From JAVVHE01 sp032249695 (GTDB lineage: Bacteria > Pseudomonadota > Alphaproteobacteria > Sphingomonadales > Sphingomonadaceae), in assembly GCA_032249695.1 (NCBI GenBank), contig JAVVHE010000003.1:1-64000 (forward strand): a DNA stretch of 64,000 nt, written 5' to 3'. Each line of letters opens with the position of its first letter. The first letter of the stretch is position 1. Below are positions 7,643-15,664 of this stretch, piece by piece. Below the pieces are notes generated by a model. It worked only from the letters and a program-made list of their open reading frames with translations, was not told the origin of the DNA and made no database searches. The position numbers and the translations under genes were made by a program.

Positions 7643-10600
7643 TCAATGGCCGGGCGGGGGCGAACGGGGCGTTAACGGATCGGGCGCGGGTGCCGATCCT
7701 TGGAGGATCAGCGGGCGCGCGTCGCTGAAGCCGGCCGCGGTGCCAAGCAGGCGGCGGAACGGCGCGGTGATCGTCACGCCGAAGCGGAACGGCACGCCCG
7801 GCGGCAGCTTGGCGGCACCGCCCGCGTTGACTGCCGCCTCGTTGGTGCCGGTGAAAGTTAGGCTCGTGACGATCTCGCCGTCGAGCTCGCCGTTCAGCCC
7901 CAGAGTCAGCGTGCGATAGCGCATCGAGCGCAGCGCATCGAAGGCCAGCCGCGCGCCCTGCGGCAGGCCCGGGCCGAACTTGCCCGCATAGCGCAGACGT
8001 CCGCCCGGAGCGCGCGCGACGAGCTGCCCACCGGCGATGCGCGTGCCCGCTTGCGACAGTCTGAGCGGTATCGCGCCATCGAACAGGCCGGTAGCGTCGA
8101 GGTCTTTGAGGTCGATGAGTTGCACGAAGCTCGCCGCGTCGAGGCCGGTGACGTCGAGCGTGTACAACCGGTCGGCGGCAGCGGGGTCGATCAGCGCGGG
8201 GCGAAGGCTGAGCGTGCCGCCCGAGAAGGGCGCGGTGAGGCTTTCGATCTGCGTGCGGCCTTGGCCGAGCAGTGTCACCCGCCCCTCGATCGGGCCAAGC
8301 GCGAGGCCGGGGTTGATCGAGCCGATGTGCACCATCTGGCCGGGTGCTGACACGAGTTCGGGCAGATCGGTGAGCGCGATGTCGGCGCGGACGCCCTTCA
8401 CCGGCCCGAGCGCGGCGGTAGCGAAGTCGAGTGCCGGGATGGTGATGCGGCCAGGCCCGGAGAGCTTGCCCTCGGCGTAGGTGAGCGCGGCTGTCACGCG
8501 GACCTTGCCAGTCGCGTCCTCCAGCTGGCCCCGAGCGCGTTCGCTCAGCTGGAACGGCTGGAAGTCGGGGCTAAAGCTGACGGCGAGCGCAGCTTCGATC
8601 GCCGCCCGGCCAATTGCCAGATCGTAGCGGCCCTCAACGGTGCCGAGCGGGGTGGCGGTCGGTGCGTGGGCGAGGTTGGCGCGGAAGCGCGCCGCGCCGT
8701 CGCTGATGCTAAGCTCGCCCCCGCTCGCGCGGATGGGCGCGAAGGCGGGGCGCGGGGCGGCGTCGCGCACGATCGCACTGAGGCCGGTAAGGCTGAACGC
8801 GCCCTCTGGCGACAGCGCGAAGCGTCCCGCAATGGCGCTGGCGTCGGCGGTGCCGAGGCTTGACGTGCCGCCGCTCGCGCTGCCGTCGATGCGCCAGCCT
8901 GCGGCAGTGGAGCGCGCGGTAGCGTCGGCCGAGGCGAGATCGAGCCGCCGCTCGCCCGCCCACAACGACACCGGCGCCGGGCCAAGCGTGACCTCGGTTG
9001 CTGCGACGGTTCCGCCGATCCGCAGCGGCAGCGCTGAGGCGGTGGCGCGGAAGGGCTGCTCGCCCGCGCGGCCGCCGAGCCGGATATCGCGCAGCGTGGC
9101 GGCGCCGGTGAGGCGGCCTGCGCTAAGACCGAGCACGGGCCCGACAGCGGGGCACAGATTAAGCGCTGCGGTGGTGAAGGTGAAGCTCGGCTGGATCACG
9201 CGCGCGGCGTGGACCGGGGTGCAGCGCGCGACGCTGATGGCGGGGCGAGCGAGGGCGACGCCAAGGTCCGCTCGCGGCAGTGTCAGTGTCTCGACGCGGC
9301 CGGGGCCGAGCGGGCCAGTCATCGTCAGCGGCCCGACGATCCGCACCGCGTCGCGCGCCCAGCGGACGTCGAGCGTTGTCGGTTCGATGGCAGCGCCAGG
9401 CGCTGTGACACGGCCCAGTTGCAACGCTCCATCGCCCGCGGCGCCGGCCCGAGCGGGGGTGAAGCGTGCAAGCCCGATCGTCGGGGTGCGCAGCGTGAGG
9501 GTGCCGCTGCCGGTGAGGCCGTGCCCGCTCGACCAACGCAGCGGTCCAGCGGCGGTCAGTTCTATACGGCGCGGATCAGTGGCCGCAGCGCGCCCAACCT
9601 GCTTCGCGATCCGAAGCGCGCTGGCGGTGACGCCAATCCCCGGCAGCTCGCGCGTCAGCTGCACATTGGCGCGAGCGTCAAACGGGCCGGCGGCGGCCAA
9701 TTCGGCGCGCAGCGCGCGCTCGATCGGTCCGAGCGGTGTCGCCGCCAGCGCGTCGGTCGACTGCGCTAGTCCATCGATCAGCACGCGCTCGGGCCGAACC
9801 CCGCTCGCATGTACCGGCCCATCGAACGACGTACGCCCGGCTCGCGCAGCCAGCTGCCCACCGGCCGCAACGGTCGCCGCGCTCCACCCGCCACTCGCCA
9901 GCCCGGACGCGGCAAGGCACAAGTGGCCCTCCGCCCCCGTCCGACCCGCCCGGCCCACAAAGCGCGCATTAAGCTGCGCGGCTCGGCCGTCGTTATTCAC
10001 CGATGCGCGCAGTCCAGCGCCCGCCGCGTCCATTGAGATGTCGCGCGCGCTCAACTCGGCTGAACCGTCGAGCGCGGCAAAATCCGTGTCGGCCCTTGCA
10101 TTGAGCGCGAGCACGGTTGGGCCAACTGCTGCTCCGGCGCACGCGCCGCCCGCCGCGGTCAGACGACCCATCACGCGCAGCACGCCCGCTCGCGAGGTCA
10201 ACCGCAGCGGCCCCGCCAGCCGCTCAAGCACGCAACCACCGGTTCCAACGCGCGGCGCCGCCAGCGCCAGCTCGCCGCGCAAGCCGTTGGCCACTCGGCC
10301 CTCAGCGCGTATCTCCGCGCTGGCCTCGCCATAGGGCGTCACCAGCAGCAGGCGACTGTTCCGGATGTCGACGGCCATCGTCGGCAGCACCGGCGCGCCT
10401 GGCTGCGCGCGCGGTAGCAGCCGGTCCAGCGCGCCCAGATGCAGCCGCCCCTCGCGGTCCAGCGACGCTCGCAGTACCGCGCCGTCGAGCCTCACCGCGG
10501 TGACGGTGGGCCGCAGTCCAACCCAGCCGATTGTCGCGTCGATCGCCCGCGCGCGGAAATCGGGCCGTCCCTTGGGCCCCAGCGCCACGTCACGCCCGTG

Positions 10601-10759
10601 CACGCCGCCGGTCCCGGCGCGATCGATCGTGAAGCTGCCTGCCACCCCGCGCGAGGCAAGCTCGCCCTGAACGAAGCGTTCGACAAAGCGAACGCGCATC
10701 AACGCGACGAGGCCGATGACGAGGCCAAGCCCAAGAAGGCCGATCGCGAACCGCCGCAC
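7643..10759 (-). CDS. ydbH: YdbH-like AsmA/TamB-family intermembrane lipid-transport protein
   Basis: 1038 residues. One N-terminal membrane anchor (FAIGLLGLGLVIGLVALMRV, residues 4-23) is followed by a long, repetitive beta-rich periplasmic region, low in Cys and rich in Gly/Ala/Leu, as expected of a beta-groove that spans the periplasm. The C-terminal third (IRADIALTDLPELVS, then GSINPGLALGPIEGRV) matches the YdbH dicarboxylate-transport-like domain, and the extreme C-terminus is proline-rich. E. coli YdbH acts redundantly with TamB and YhdP in phospholipid flow to the outer membrane. The assignment rests on architecture and on linkage to ynbE and ydbL. Sequence identity to E. coli is expected to be low. 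Confidence 0.82.
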   Translation of the reverse strand: MRRFAIGLLGLGLVIGLVALMRVRFVERFVQGELASRGVAGSFTIDRAGTGGVHGRDVALGPKGRPDFRARAIDATIGWVGLRPTVTAVRLDGAVLRASLDREGRLHLGALDRLLPRAQPGAPVLPTMAVDIRNSRLLLVTPYGEASAEIRAEGRVANGLRGELALAAPRVGTGGCVLERLAGPLRLTSRAGVLRVMGRLTAAGGACAGAAVGPTVLALNARADTDFAALDGSAELSARDISMDAAGAGLRASVNNDGRAAQLNARFVGRAGRTGAEGHLCLAASGLASGGWSAATVAAGGQLAARAGRTSFDGPVHASGVRPERVLIDGLAQSTDALAATPLGPIERALRAELAAAGPFDARANVQLTRELPGIGVTASALRIAKQVGRAAATDPRRIELTAAGPLRWSSGHGLTGSGTLTLRTPTIGLARFTPARAGAAGDGALQLGRVTAPGAAIEPTTLDVRWARDAVRIVGPLTMTGPLGPGRVETLTLPRADLGVALARPAISVARCTPVHAARVIQPSFTFTTAALNLCPAVGPVLGLSAGRLTGAATLRDIRLGGRAGEQPFRATASALPLRIGGTVAATEVTLGPAPVSLWAGERRLDLASADATARSTAAGWRIDGSASGGTSSLGTADASAIAGRFALSPEGAFSLTGLSAIVRDAAPRPAFAPIRASGGELSISDGAARFRANLAHAPTATPLGTVEGRYDLAIGRAAIEAALAVSFSPDFQPFQLSERARGQLEDATGKVRVTAALTYAEGKLSGPGRITIPALDFATAALGPVKGVRADIALTDLPELVSAPGQMVHIGSINPGLALGPIEGRVTLLGQGRTQIESLTAPFSGGTLSLRPALIDPAAADRLYTLDVTGLDAASFVQLIDLKDLDATGLFDGAIPLRLSQAGTRIAGGQLVARAPGGRLRYAGKFGPGLPQGARLAFDALRSMRYRTLTLGLNGELDGEIVTSLTFTGTNEAAVNAGGAAKLPPGVPFRFGVTITAPFRRLLGTAAGFSDARPLILQGSAPAPDPLTPRSPPPGH

Positions 10760-11068
10760 CGGGCCGATGTGACGCGTACCCGCCCGGCGGTCCAGCCCGA
10801 CGCCGGCGGATAACCGCCGGTGCCGCTACAGCCGGAGCACTGGGAGGCCTGAGATGCTGCGCTTTGTGCTGGCTGGCGGGGCCTGCCTAGGTGATTGCTG
10901 AGCTGGGTGCAGCGGGCGATGCACCGAACGTGTCGCACATACCGTACCCGCCGTGGTTGACCATTCGCGCCGTCGCGGTCCCTGCGCTTGCGGGGCTGAT
11001 CGGCTCTCGCACCGTCCGCGCCCACGCGCCCTCTTCCGCTCGCGCGCCGGCGCCGCTAGGCGCGACGC
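10760..11068. other. Divergent intergenic region between ydbH and the sulfite dehydrogenase
   Basis: These 309 bases should contain both divergent promoters. I see no protein family in it. A short frame at 10854 (ATG, 15 codons, MLRFVLAGGACLG) follows a GGGAGG-like site but is too short to judge. No clear hairpin or operator was found. Confidence 0.5.
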
Positions 11069-12262
11069 GTGTTTCCGCGCCGCACGATCCTGACGGGAGC
11101 CGCCGCTGTCGCTGCTGCGCCTACCTTCGGCCAGACCGCCAACCTTAGATTGCCCGGCGGGCCGTCGCTGCGGCCCTTAGCTGCTCGGTTCGCCGACAAG
11201 CGCGGCATGATCGTGCAGCGCGTGCGCCCGCCGCTGCTGGAAACGCCGTTCGAAGTGTTCGCCGACGGTGTATTCACGCCCAATGACCGGTTCTTCGTCC
11301 GCTGGCACTGGGCCGACATACCGACTAGCATCGATACGCGAAGCTGGAGCGTGAAGCTGCGCGGTGCGGTCGAGCGGCCGCAGGCGCTGAGCTACGCGGC
11401 GCTGCTGCGATTGCCGCGTACCGAGATTGCCGCGGTCAACCAATGCTCAGGGAACAGCCGCGGGCTGTTCCAGCCGCGCGTCGCGGGCGGCGAGTGGGCG
11501 CATGGCGCGATGGGGAATGCGCGCTGGACGGGCGTTCGGCTGCGCGATGTGCTTGCGCTGGTTGGCGTGCGCGCAGGCGCGGTTACGGTGCGCTTCGGCG
11601 GAGCGGACCAGCCCATCGTGCCCGATGGGCCGAAGTTTCTGAAATCGCTCTCGATCGATCACGCGCTGAGTGAGGACGTGCTGATCGCGTTCGGCATGAA
11701 CGGCGCGCCGCTGCCGATCCTGAACGGAGCGCCGCTGCGGCTGATTGTGCCCGGGTGGTTCAGCACCTACTGGGTCAAAGCGCTGAACGACATCGAGGTG
11801 CTAACCGGGCCGGACGACAATTTCTGGATGGCAAAGGCGTACAAGATTCCAGCCAATCCGCTGGCCGACGTTGCGCCGGGCATGAAGGACTACCCGACCG
11901 TTCCGATCGGGCGGATGCCGCCGCGCAGCTTCATCACCGCCCCGCGCTACGGCGCGAAGCTGGCGGCCGGCGCGCCGCTCTCGATCGAGGGTGTCGCGTT
12001 CGGTGGCGATTGCGGGCTGCGGTCGGTGGAGGTTTCGGCCGATGGCGGGGCGAGCTGGGCTCCGGCGACGCTTGGCCAAGACTACGGGCCCTACAGCTTC
12101 CGGCGCTTCAGTGCGGCGCTGGCCGCTCCCGCGGCGCGAGGCGCGCGCACGTTGCTGGCGCGGGCGACGAACGTGCAGGGAGTCGCGCAGCCGATGAAGC
12201 CCAACTGGAACCCCAGCGGCTATCAGCGCAGCTGCGTCGAGCCGGTGCGGGTGGAGATCTGA
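11069..12262 (+). CDS. Sulfite dehydrogenase (SorA-like) molybdopterin subunit
   Basis: 397 residues of the sulfite oxidase family, periplasmic. The twin-arginine-type leader is RRTILTGAAAVAAAP (residues 4-18). The central Mo-binding domain has the cysteine ligand in NQCSGNSRG (Cys126) and GGEWAHGAMGNARWTGV, and the C-terminal dimerisation domain shows VSADGGASWAPATLG and ATNVQGVAQP. It should oxidise sulfite to sulfate and pass electrons to the cytochrome encoded next. The start is GTG 11069. The cytochrome gene overlaps its stop by one base, so the subunits are translationally linked. moaD and moaE for the cofactor are 33 kb away in this window. Other substrates are possible, because the family includes uncharacterised oxidoreductases. 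Confidence 0.83.
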   Translation: MFPRRTILTGAAAVAAAPTFGQTANLRLPGGPSLRPLAARFADKRGMIVQRVRPPLLETPFEVFADGVFTPNDRFFVRWHWADIPTSIDTRSWSVKLRGAVERPQALSYAALLRLPRTEIAAVNQCSGNSRGLFQPRVAGGEWAHGAMGNARWTGVRLRDVLALVGVRAGAVTVRFGGADQPIVPDGPKFLKSLSIDHALSEDVLIAFGMNGAPLPILNGAPLRLIVPGWFSTYWVKALNDIEVLTGPDDNFWMAKAYKIPANPLADVAPGMKDYPTVPIGRMPPRSFITAPRYGAKLAAGAPLSIEGVAFGGDCGLRSVEVSADGGASWAPATLGQDYGPYSFRRFSAALAAPAARGARTLLARATNVQGVAQPMKPNWNPSGYQRSCVEPVRVEI

Positions 12263-12621
12263 TGACGCGCGTTGCTCTTTTGCTGGCAGCCGCCGTGCTG
12301 ACCGCCGCTGCTCTGCCATCGGCGCGCCGCCCCGCTCCCGCGCGCACGGCGCTAGCTGCCGACCCGTTCGCTCCGCGCGCGCGGGCGATCACGCTGCCCG
12401 ACGACACGACGCTTTATCCCGATGGGCCGGGCGTCGACGCGATGAACGGCTACTGCGCGGCGTGCCACTCGCCCGCAATGGTGCTGACGCAGCCCAAGCT
12501 AACCCGCGACGAGTGGGCAGCCGAGGTCGCCAAGATGCGCTCGGTCTACAAGGCCCCGATCGCCGACGAGGATGTGCCAGCGATCCTCGACTACCTCGCC
12601 GCGCTTAAACCCGGGGCATAG
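12262..12621 (+). CDS. c-type cytochrome subunit (SorB-like)
   Basis: 119 residues with a signal sequence (residues 1-20), one heme-binding motif CAACH (residues 65-69), and methionines downstream (for example AKMRSVYKAP) that could be the axial ligand. The size and single heme fit SorB, the electron acceptor of SorA-type sulfite dehydrogenases. Its ATG shares a base with the stop of the molybdenum subunit. The ending EDVPAILDYLAALKPGA is typical of small class I cytochromes c. The final acceptor is probably another periplasmic cytochrome or the terminal oxidase. Confidence 0.83.
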   Translation: MTRVALLLAAAVLTAAALPSARRPAPARTALAADPFAPRARAITLPDDTTLYPDGPGVDAMNGYCAACHSPAMVLTQPKLTRDEWAAEVAKMRSVYKAPIADEDVPAILDYLAALKPGA

Positions 12622-12759
12622 GCGCGGGACAGTCAACGTCGGTCAGCGCAGGCGCGGCGCTCAACGGCCACAGCGCTCCAGCAAGGTGTCGAAGTGTCGG
12701 ATCGGAGCGGCACCGAGTTGGGCCCGATTTACCGTCGGCCGCAGCGCCCGCCGCACCGA

Positions 12760-13248
12760 TCAGGCGGCCAGCGCCTCCAGCACATGCTCGGCCGAGCTCA
12801 CCTTGAACGCGCCGGGCTCTTCGACGAACAGATGCTGAACGGTGCCGTCCCTCACTACCATCGCAAAGCGCTGGCCGCGTATGCCCATCCCGTACTTGGA
12901 ACCATCGAACTCTAGGCCTAGCCGCTTCACGAAGTCGCCGTTCCCGTCCGAAACCATTGTCACCTTGCCGTCGGCGCCCTGCGCGCGGCCCCACGCGCCC
13001 ATAACGAAGGCATCGTTCACGGCCACGCACACGATTTCGGCGACACCCGCACCCGCGAAGCGCGCAGCGTTCTCCACATAGCCCGGTAGGTGCCGCGCTG
13101 AGCAGGTGGGCGTGAAGGCGCCGGGCACGCAGAATAGCACCACGGTGCGGCCGTCGAATAGCTCCTTGGTGGTCACCGGTCGCGGGCCGTCGTCGGTCGC
13201 CTTCATCAGCGTGGCTTCGGGAACGCGCTCTCCAACAGCGATCGTCAT
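12760..13248 (-). CDS. Prx5-type peroxiredoxin
   Basis: A 162-residue cytoplasmic thiol peroxidase reducing H2O2 and organic peroxides. The peroxidatic cysteine is Cys49 in VPGAFTPTCS, with the conserved Pro and Thr. A further cysteine (Cys40) directly precedes the motif, and another is in IVCVAVND. The tail lacks the glutaredoxin fusion found in some relatives, so reduction probably needs a separate glutaredoxin or glutathione. It is monocistronic, convergent with the cytochrome gene and divergent from yqgE, with 114 bases in between. Confidence 0.92.
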   Translation of the reverse strand: MTIAVGERVPEATLMKATDDGPRPVTTKELFDGRTVVLFCVPGAFTPTCSARHLPGYVENAARFAGAGVAEIVCVAVNDAFVMGAWGRAQGADGKVTMVSDGNGDFVKRLGLEFDGSKYGMGIRGQRFAMVVRDGTVQHLFVEEPGAFKVSSAEHVLEALAA

Positions 13249-13362
13249 CTCGTGCCTCCGGCTCCGTGTTCAGGCAGCCGCTTAGAGGTGCCTTCGGCTT
13301 GGGTCTAGACGCGCCCCTGCCGCGTTGCCGCCGCGAAGGGTGCAAGCTAGGTTTGCCGTCAC

Positions 13363-13932
13363 ATGCTCGATCCGCGCTACTTATCTGGCCAGCTGCTGCT
13401 CGCGCTGCCGGGCATCGGCGATCCGCGCTTCGAACGGTCGGTCATTGCGATGTGCGTGCACGATGACAACGGCGCGCTGGGCGTCATCATCTCGGCACTG
13501 CATGACGGGCTGACCGCGCGGCAGCTGATGGAGCAGCTGGACATCGATCCCGGCTGTACGCCTGAGGACGCGCCGGTCTACGCCGGCGGGCCTGTCGAGC
13601 CGGGGCGCGGGTTCGTGATCCACACGCAGGATTACACGACAGATGGCACTATCCAAGTCGCCGACGTGTGGTCGCTGTCGATGAGCCAGCAGGTGCTGAA
13701 GGACATTGCTTCGGGGCGGGGGCCAGAGCGCTGGCTGCTGGCGCTGGGCTATGCGGGCTGGGGCGAGCGCCAGCTCGATGGCGAGCTTCGGCGACATGGC
13801 TGGAGGAGCCTCGACGCGGCGGGGCTGGACGACCTGATCTACGATGCGCCCGCTGACCAGCGCTGGCCGCGGGCTTTCGCTCGCCTCGGCGTTGACGTCG
13901 CGCATCTCGCTGCAGCCGCCGGTAGCGCCTGA
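13363..13932 (+). CDS. YqgE/AlgH (UPF0301) family protein
   Basis: 189 residues with the full UPF0301 pattern: SGQLLLALPGIGDPRFERSVI at the N-terminus, ALGVIISAL, VYAGGPVEPGRGFVIH in the middle and LGYAGWGERQLDGEL near the C-terminus. The biochemical function of the family is not established. AlgH in Pseudomonas was first linked to alginate regulation. Start ATG 13363 gives the usual family length. It is followed by two small conserved genes on the same strand. Confidence 0.92.
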   Translation: MLDPRYLSGQLLLALPGIGDPRFERSVIAMCVHDDNGALGVIISALHDGLTARQLMEQLDIDPGCTPEDAPVYAGGPVEPGRGFVIHTQDYTTDGTIQVADVWSLSMSQQVLKDIASGRGPERWLLALGYAGWGERQLDGELRRHGWRSLDAAGLDDLIYDAPADQRWPRAFARLGVDVAHLAAAAGSA

Positions 13933-13992
13933 ACGGGGCCGGCCAAGGCGCCGCACTGCGAACCGGACCGGCTGCTGCCTATATCGTATGGC

Positions 13993-14352
13993 ATGACTGA
14001 TCTCACCGTCTGGCACGATGGCGGCTGCCCGCTTTGCCGGGCGGAAATCGCGCTGATGCGCCGCCTCGATCGCCGCGGTTCGATCCGGTTTGTAGATGTG
14101 GCGCGGCCCGGGCCGGACGTGTGCCCGCTCGATCGCCGCACGCTGCTCGCACGTTTCCATGCCAGCGAAGATGGCCGGCTGCTGTCGGGCGCTGCGGCCT
14201 TCGCTGCGATGTGGCGCGCAATCCCGCTGCTGCGGCCGCTAGGCCTCATGGCACGCTCGTCCGTGGTGCTGCGCTTGCTCGAGGCGGCGTATGTCGGCTT
14301 CCTTCGCGTTCGGCCGGGGCTGCAGCACGTTGCACGCTGGGTCGCTGCGTGA
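13993..14352 (+). CDS. DCC-family thiol-disulfide oxidoreductase-like protein (DUF393)
   Basis: A 119-residue protein whose N-terminus LTVWHDGGCPLCRAEI carries the DxxCxxC motif that names the DCC family (Cys14 and Cys17 in a thioredoxin-like position). The remainder, with LLARFHASEDGRLLSG and a hydrophobic C-terminal half, is typical. A redox role is inferred from the motif, and no substrate is known. The stop codon overlaps the GTG start of the next gene (GTGA), so both are read from one transcript. Confidence 0.85.
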   Translation: MTDLTVWHDGGCPLCRAEIALMRRLDRRGSIRFVDVARPGPDVCPLDRRTLLARFHASEDGRLLSGAAAFAAMWRAIPLLRPLGLMARSSVVLRLLEAAYVGFLRVRPGLQHVARWVAA

Positions 14353-14843
14353 GGCCAACGCCCGACCTGGCGGGCCCGGGCCAGGAAAGCGTCTGGGCCT
14401 ATCCGCGTCCGGCCATCGCCGAACCTGCGCAGGCGCATGTCCGGATTGAGCATCGCGGTTACCTCATCGCCGACACGCGCGCCGCGATCCGCACGCTAGA
14501 GACGACCCATCCGCCGAGCTACTACATTCCGCCCGCCGACATCGCGCCCGCTGTTCTGCGCCGCGCGGGCGGCAGTTCCGTCTGCGAGTGGAAGGGCGTG
14601 GCGGCCTATTGGGACGTGGTGCTGGGTGATCTGGCGTTGTCGCGCGTCGCATGGAGCTATCCCGATCCGATGCCTGCCTTCTCCACCCTGCGCGATCACG
14701 TCGCGTTCTATGCGGCGCCGTTCGATCGCTGCACCGTCGACGGCGAAACAGTAACTCCGCAGCCCGGCGGCTTCTACGGCGGCTGGATCACATCGCGTGT
14801 CGCCGGGCCGTTCAAGGGCGTGCCGGGCAGCCACTGGTGGTGA
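14349..14843 (+). CDS. DUF427 domain protein
   Basis: 164 residues. GTG 14349 is chosen because it overlaps the previous stop by 4 bases and starts 16 codons before the conserved VWAYPRPA. The domain is recognised from YLIADTRAAIRTLETTHPPSYYIPP, the central CEWKGVAAYWDV and the C-terminal FYGGWITSRVAGPFKG followed by SHWW. DUF427 proteins are small beta-barrel proteins of unknown biochemical role. No signal peptide or membrane segment is seen. It is coupled to the DCC protein, but what that pairing means is unknown. Confidence 0.85.
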   Translation: MRPTPDLAGPGQESVWAYPRPAIAEPAQAHVRIEHRGYLIADTRAAIRTLETTHPPSYYIPPADIAPAVLRRAGGSSVCEWKGVAAYWDVVLGDLALSRVAWSYPDPMPAFSTLRDHVAFYAAPFDRCTVDGETVTPQPGGFYGGWITSRVAGPFKGVPGSHWW

Positions 14844-14899
14844 CTACGGTGTAGCCAAGATCGCGCAGCGTTTCGGCGTTCGTAGCCCGGCGAGGCCAT

Positions 14900-15664
14900 C
14901 TAGCTTTTGTGCAGCTTTCCGAACGCCGCGGCTTCGTCCGCGCGGCGGCGGGCCGCCTTGACGTCGCCCTTGTCGATCAGCCGCGCGACGTCGATCGCAG
15001 TCTGGCGGATGTCGCCCTCGTGCGCGTCACGCGGGCGCTGGCCGATCGCGGCGGCGAGATAGGGGCGCGCCGCCATCACGTCGCCCATGCGAACCAGCAG
15101 CAGCCCGCGATAGCCCGGCGCGAGCAGCCCACCGTCGCGCCGCGCTGCTTCATCCAGCGCATCGCTCATCTGGGCCTTGGTCGCGCCGAGCGCCGCGCGC
15201 GCGATCAGCCCGCCGAGCTTCAGGATTGCCTCGCCGTGCCAGACGCCGAGCGCGATCCACGCCTCGGGCCGCTGAGGTTCCGAGCGGGTCAGCTCCTCCA
15301 GCTTGTGCTTGGCTTCCTTGCCCAGGCTGCGGCTGGTCGTCAGCGAGGCTCGGTAGCCGACTGCCGACGCAAGCTGGAGCTTCGCGAGATACGCGCCTGA
15401 CGATCGCTGGACGGCGGCCTCGGCATCGCGCTGCGCCTGATCGATCAGCGCCAGCGCGGCGGCCTTGTCGGTCGCCTGGAACGCTGCGCGCACCAGATCG
15501 GCGCGCGCCGCGACCGCCAGTCCGTCGGCGTCGCCGCGTGCCCGGCCCTGGTCGGCGGCAGCCGCATAGTCGCCGCGGTCGAGCAACTGGCGCGGGGTCA
15601 ATGCCCCGTGCGCGGGCGCGGCGATGAGCGCCGCAGCCACGGCCCAACCGGACACGCGCCGCAT
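14900..15664 (-). CDS. Secreted TPR-like protein, function unknown
   Basis: 254 residues with a signal peptide (residues 1-21, cleavage near AHGAL) and then an all-alpha, alanine-rich protein with TPR-like helix pairs (LLDRGDYAAAADQGRARG, PEAWIALGVWHGEAI and GYRGLLLVRMGDVMAARPYL). It should be periplasmic and may be a scaffold. No catalytic motif is visible. Its start shares one base with the stop of the LysRS gene, so it is translated from the lysS transcript, although a functional link is not evident. Confidence 0.7.
   Translation of the reverse strand: MRRVSGWAVAAALIAAPAHGALTPRQLLDRGDYAAAADQGRARGDADGLAVAARADLVRAAFQATDKAAALALIDQAQRDAEAAVQRSSGAYLAKLQLASAVGYRASLTTSRSLGKEAKHKLEELTRSEPQRPEAWIALGVWHGEAILKLGGLIARAALGATKAQMSDALDEAARRDGGLLAPGYRGLLLVRMGDVMAARPYLAAAIGQRPRDAHEGDIRQTAIDVARLIDKGDVKAARRRADEAAAFGKLHKS

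Noticed and set aside
10854..10901. 15-codon frame MLRFVLAGGACLG behind GGGAGG
   Set aside because: Too short and no context. Most likely chance in GC-rich DNA.
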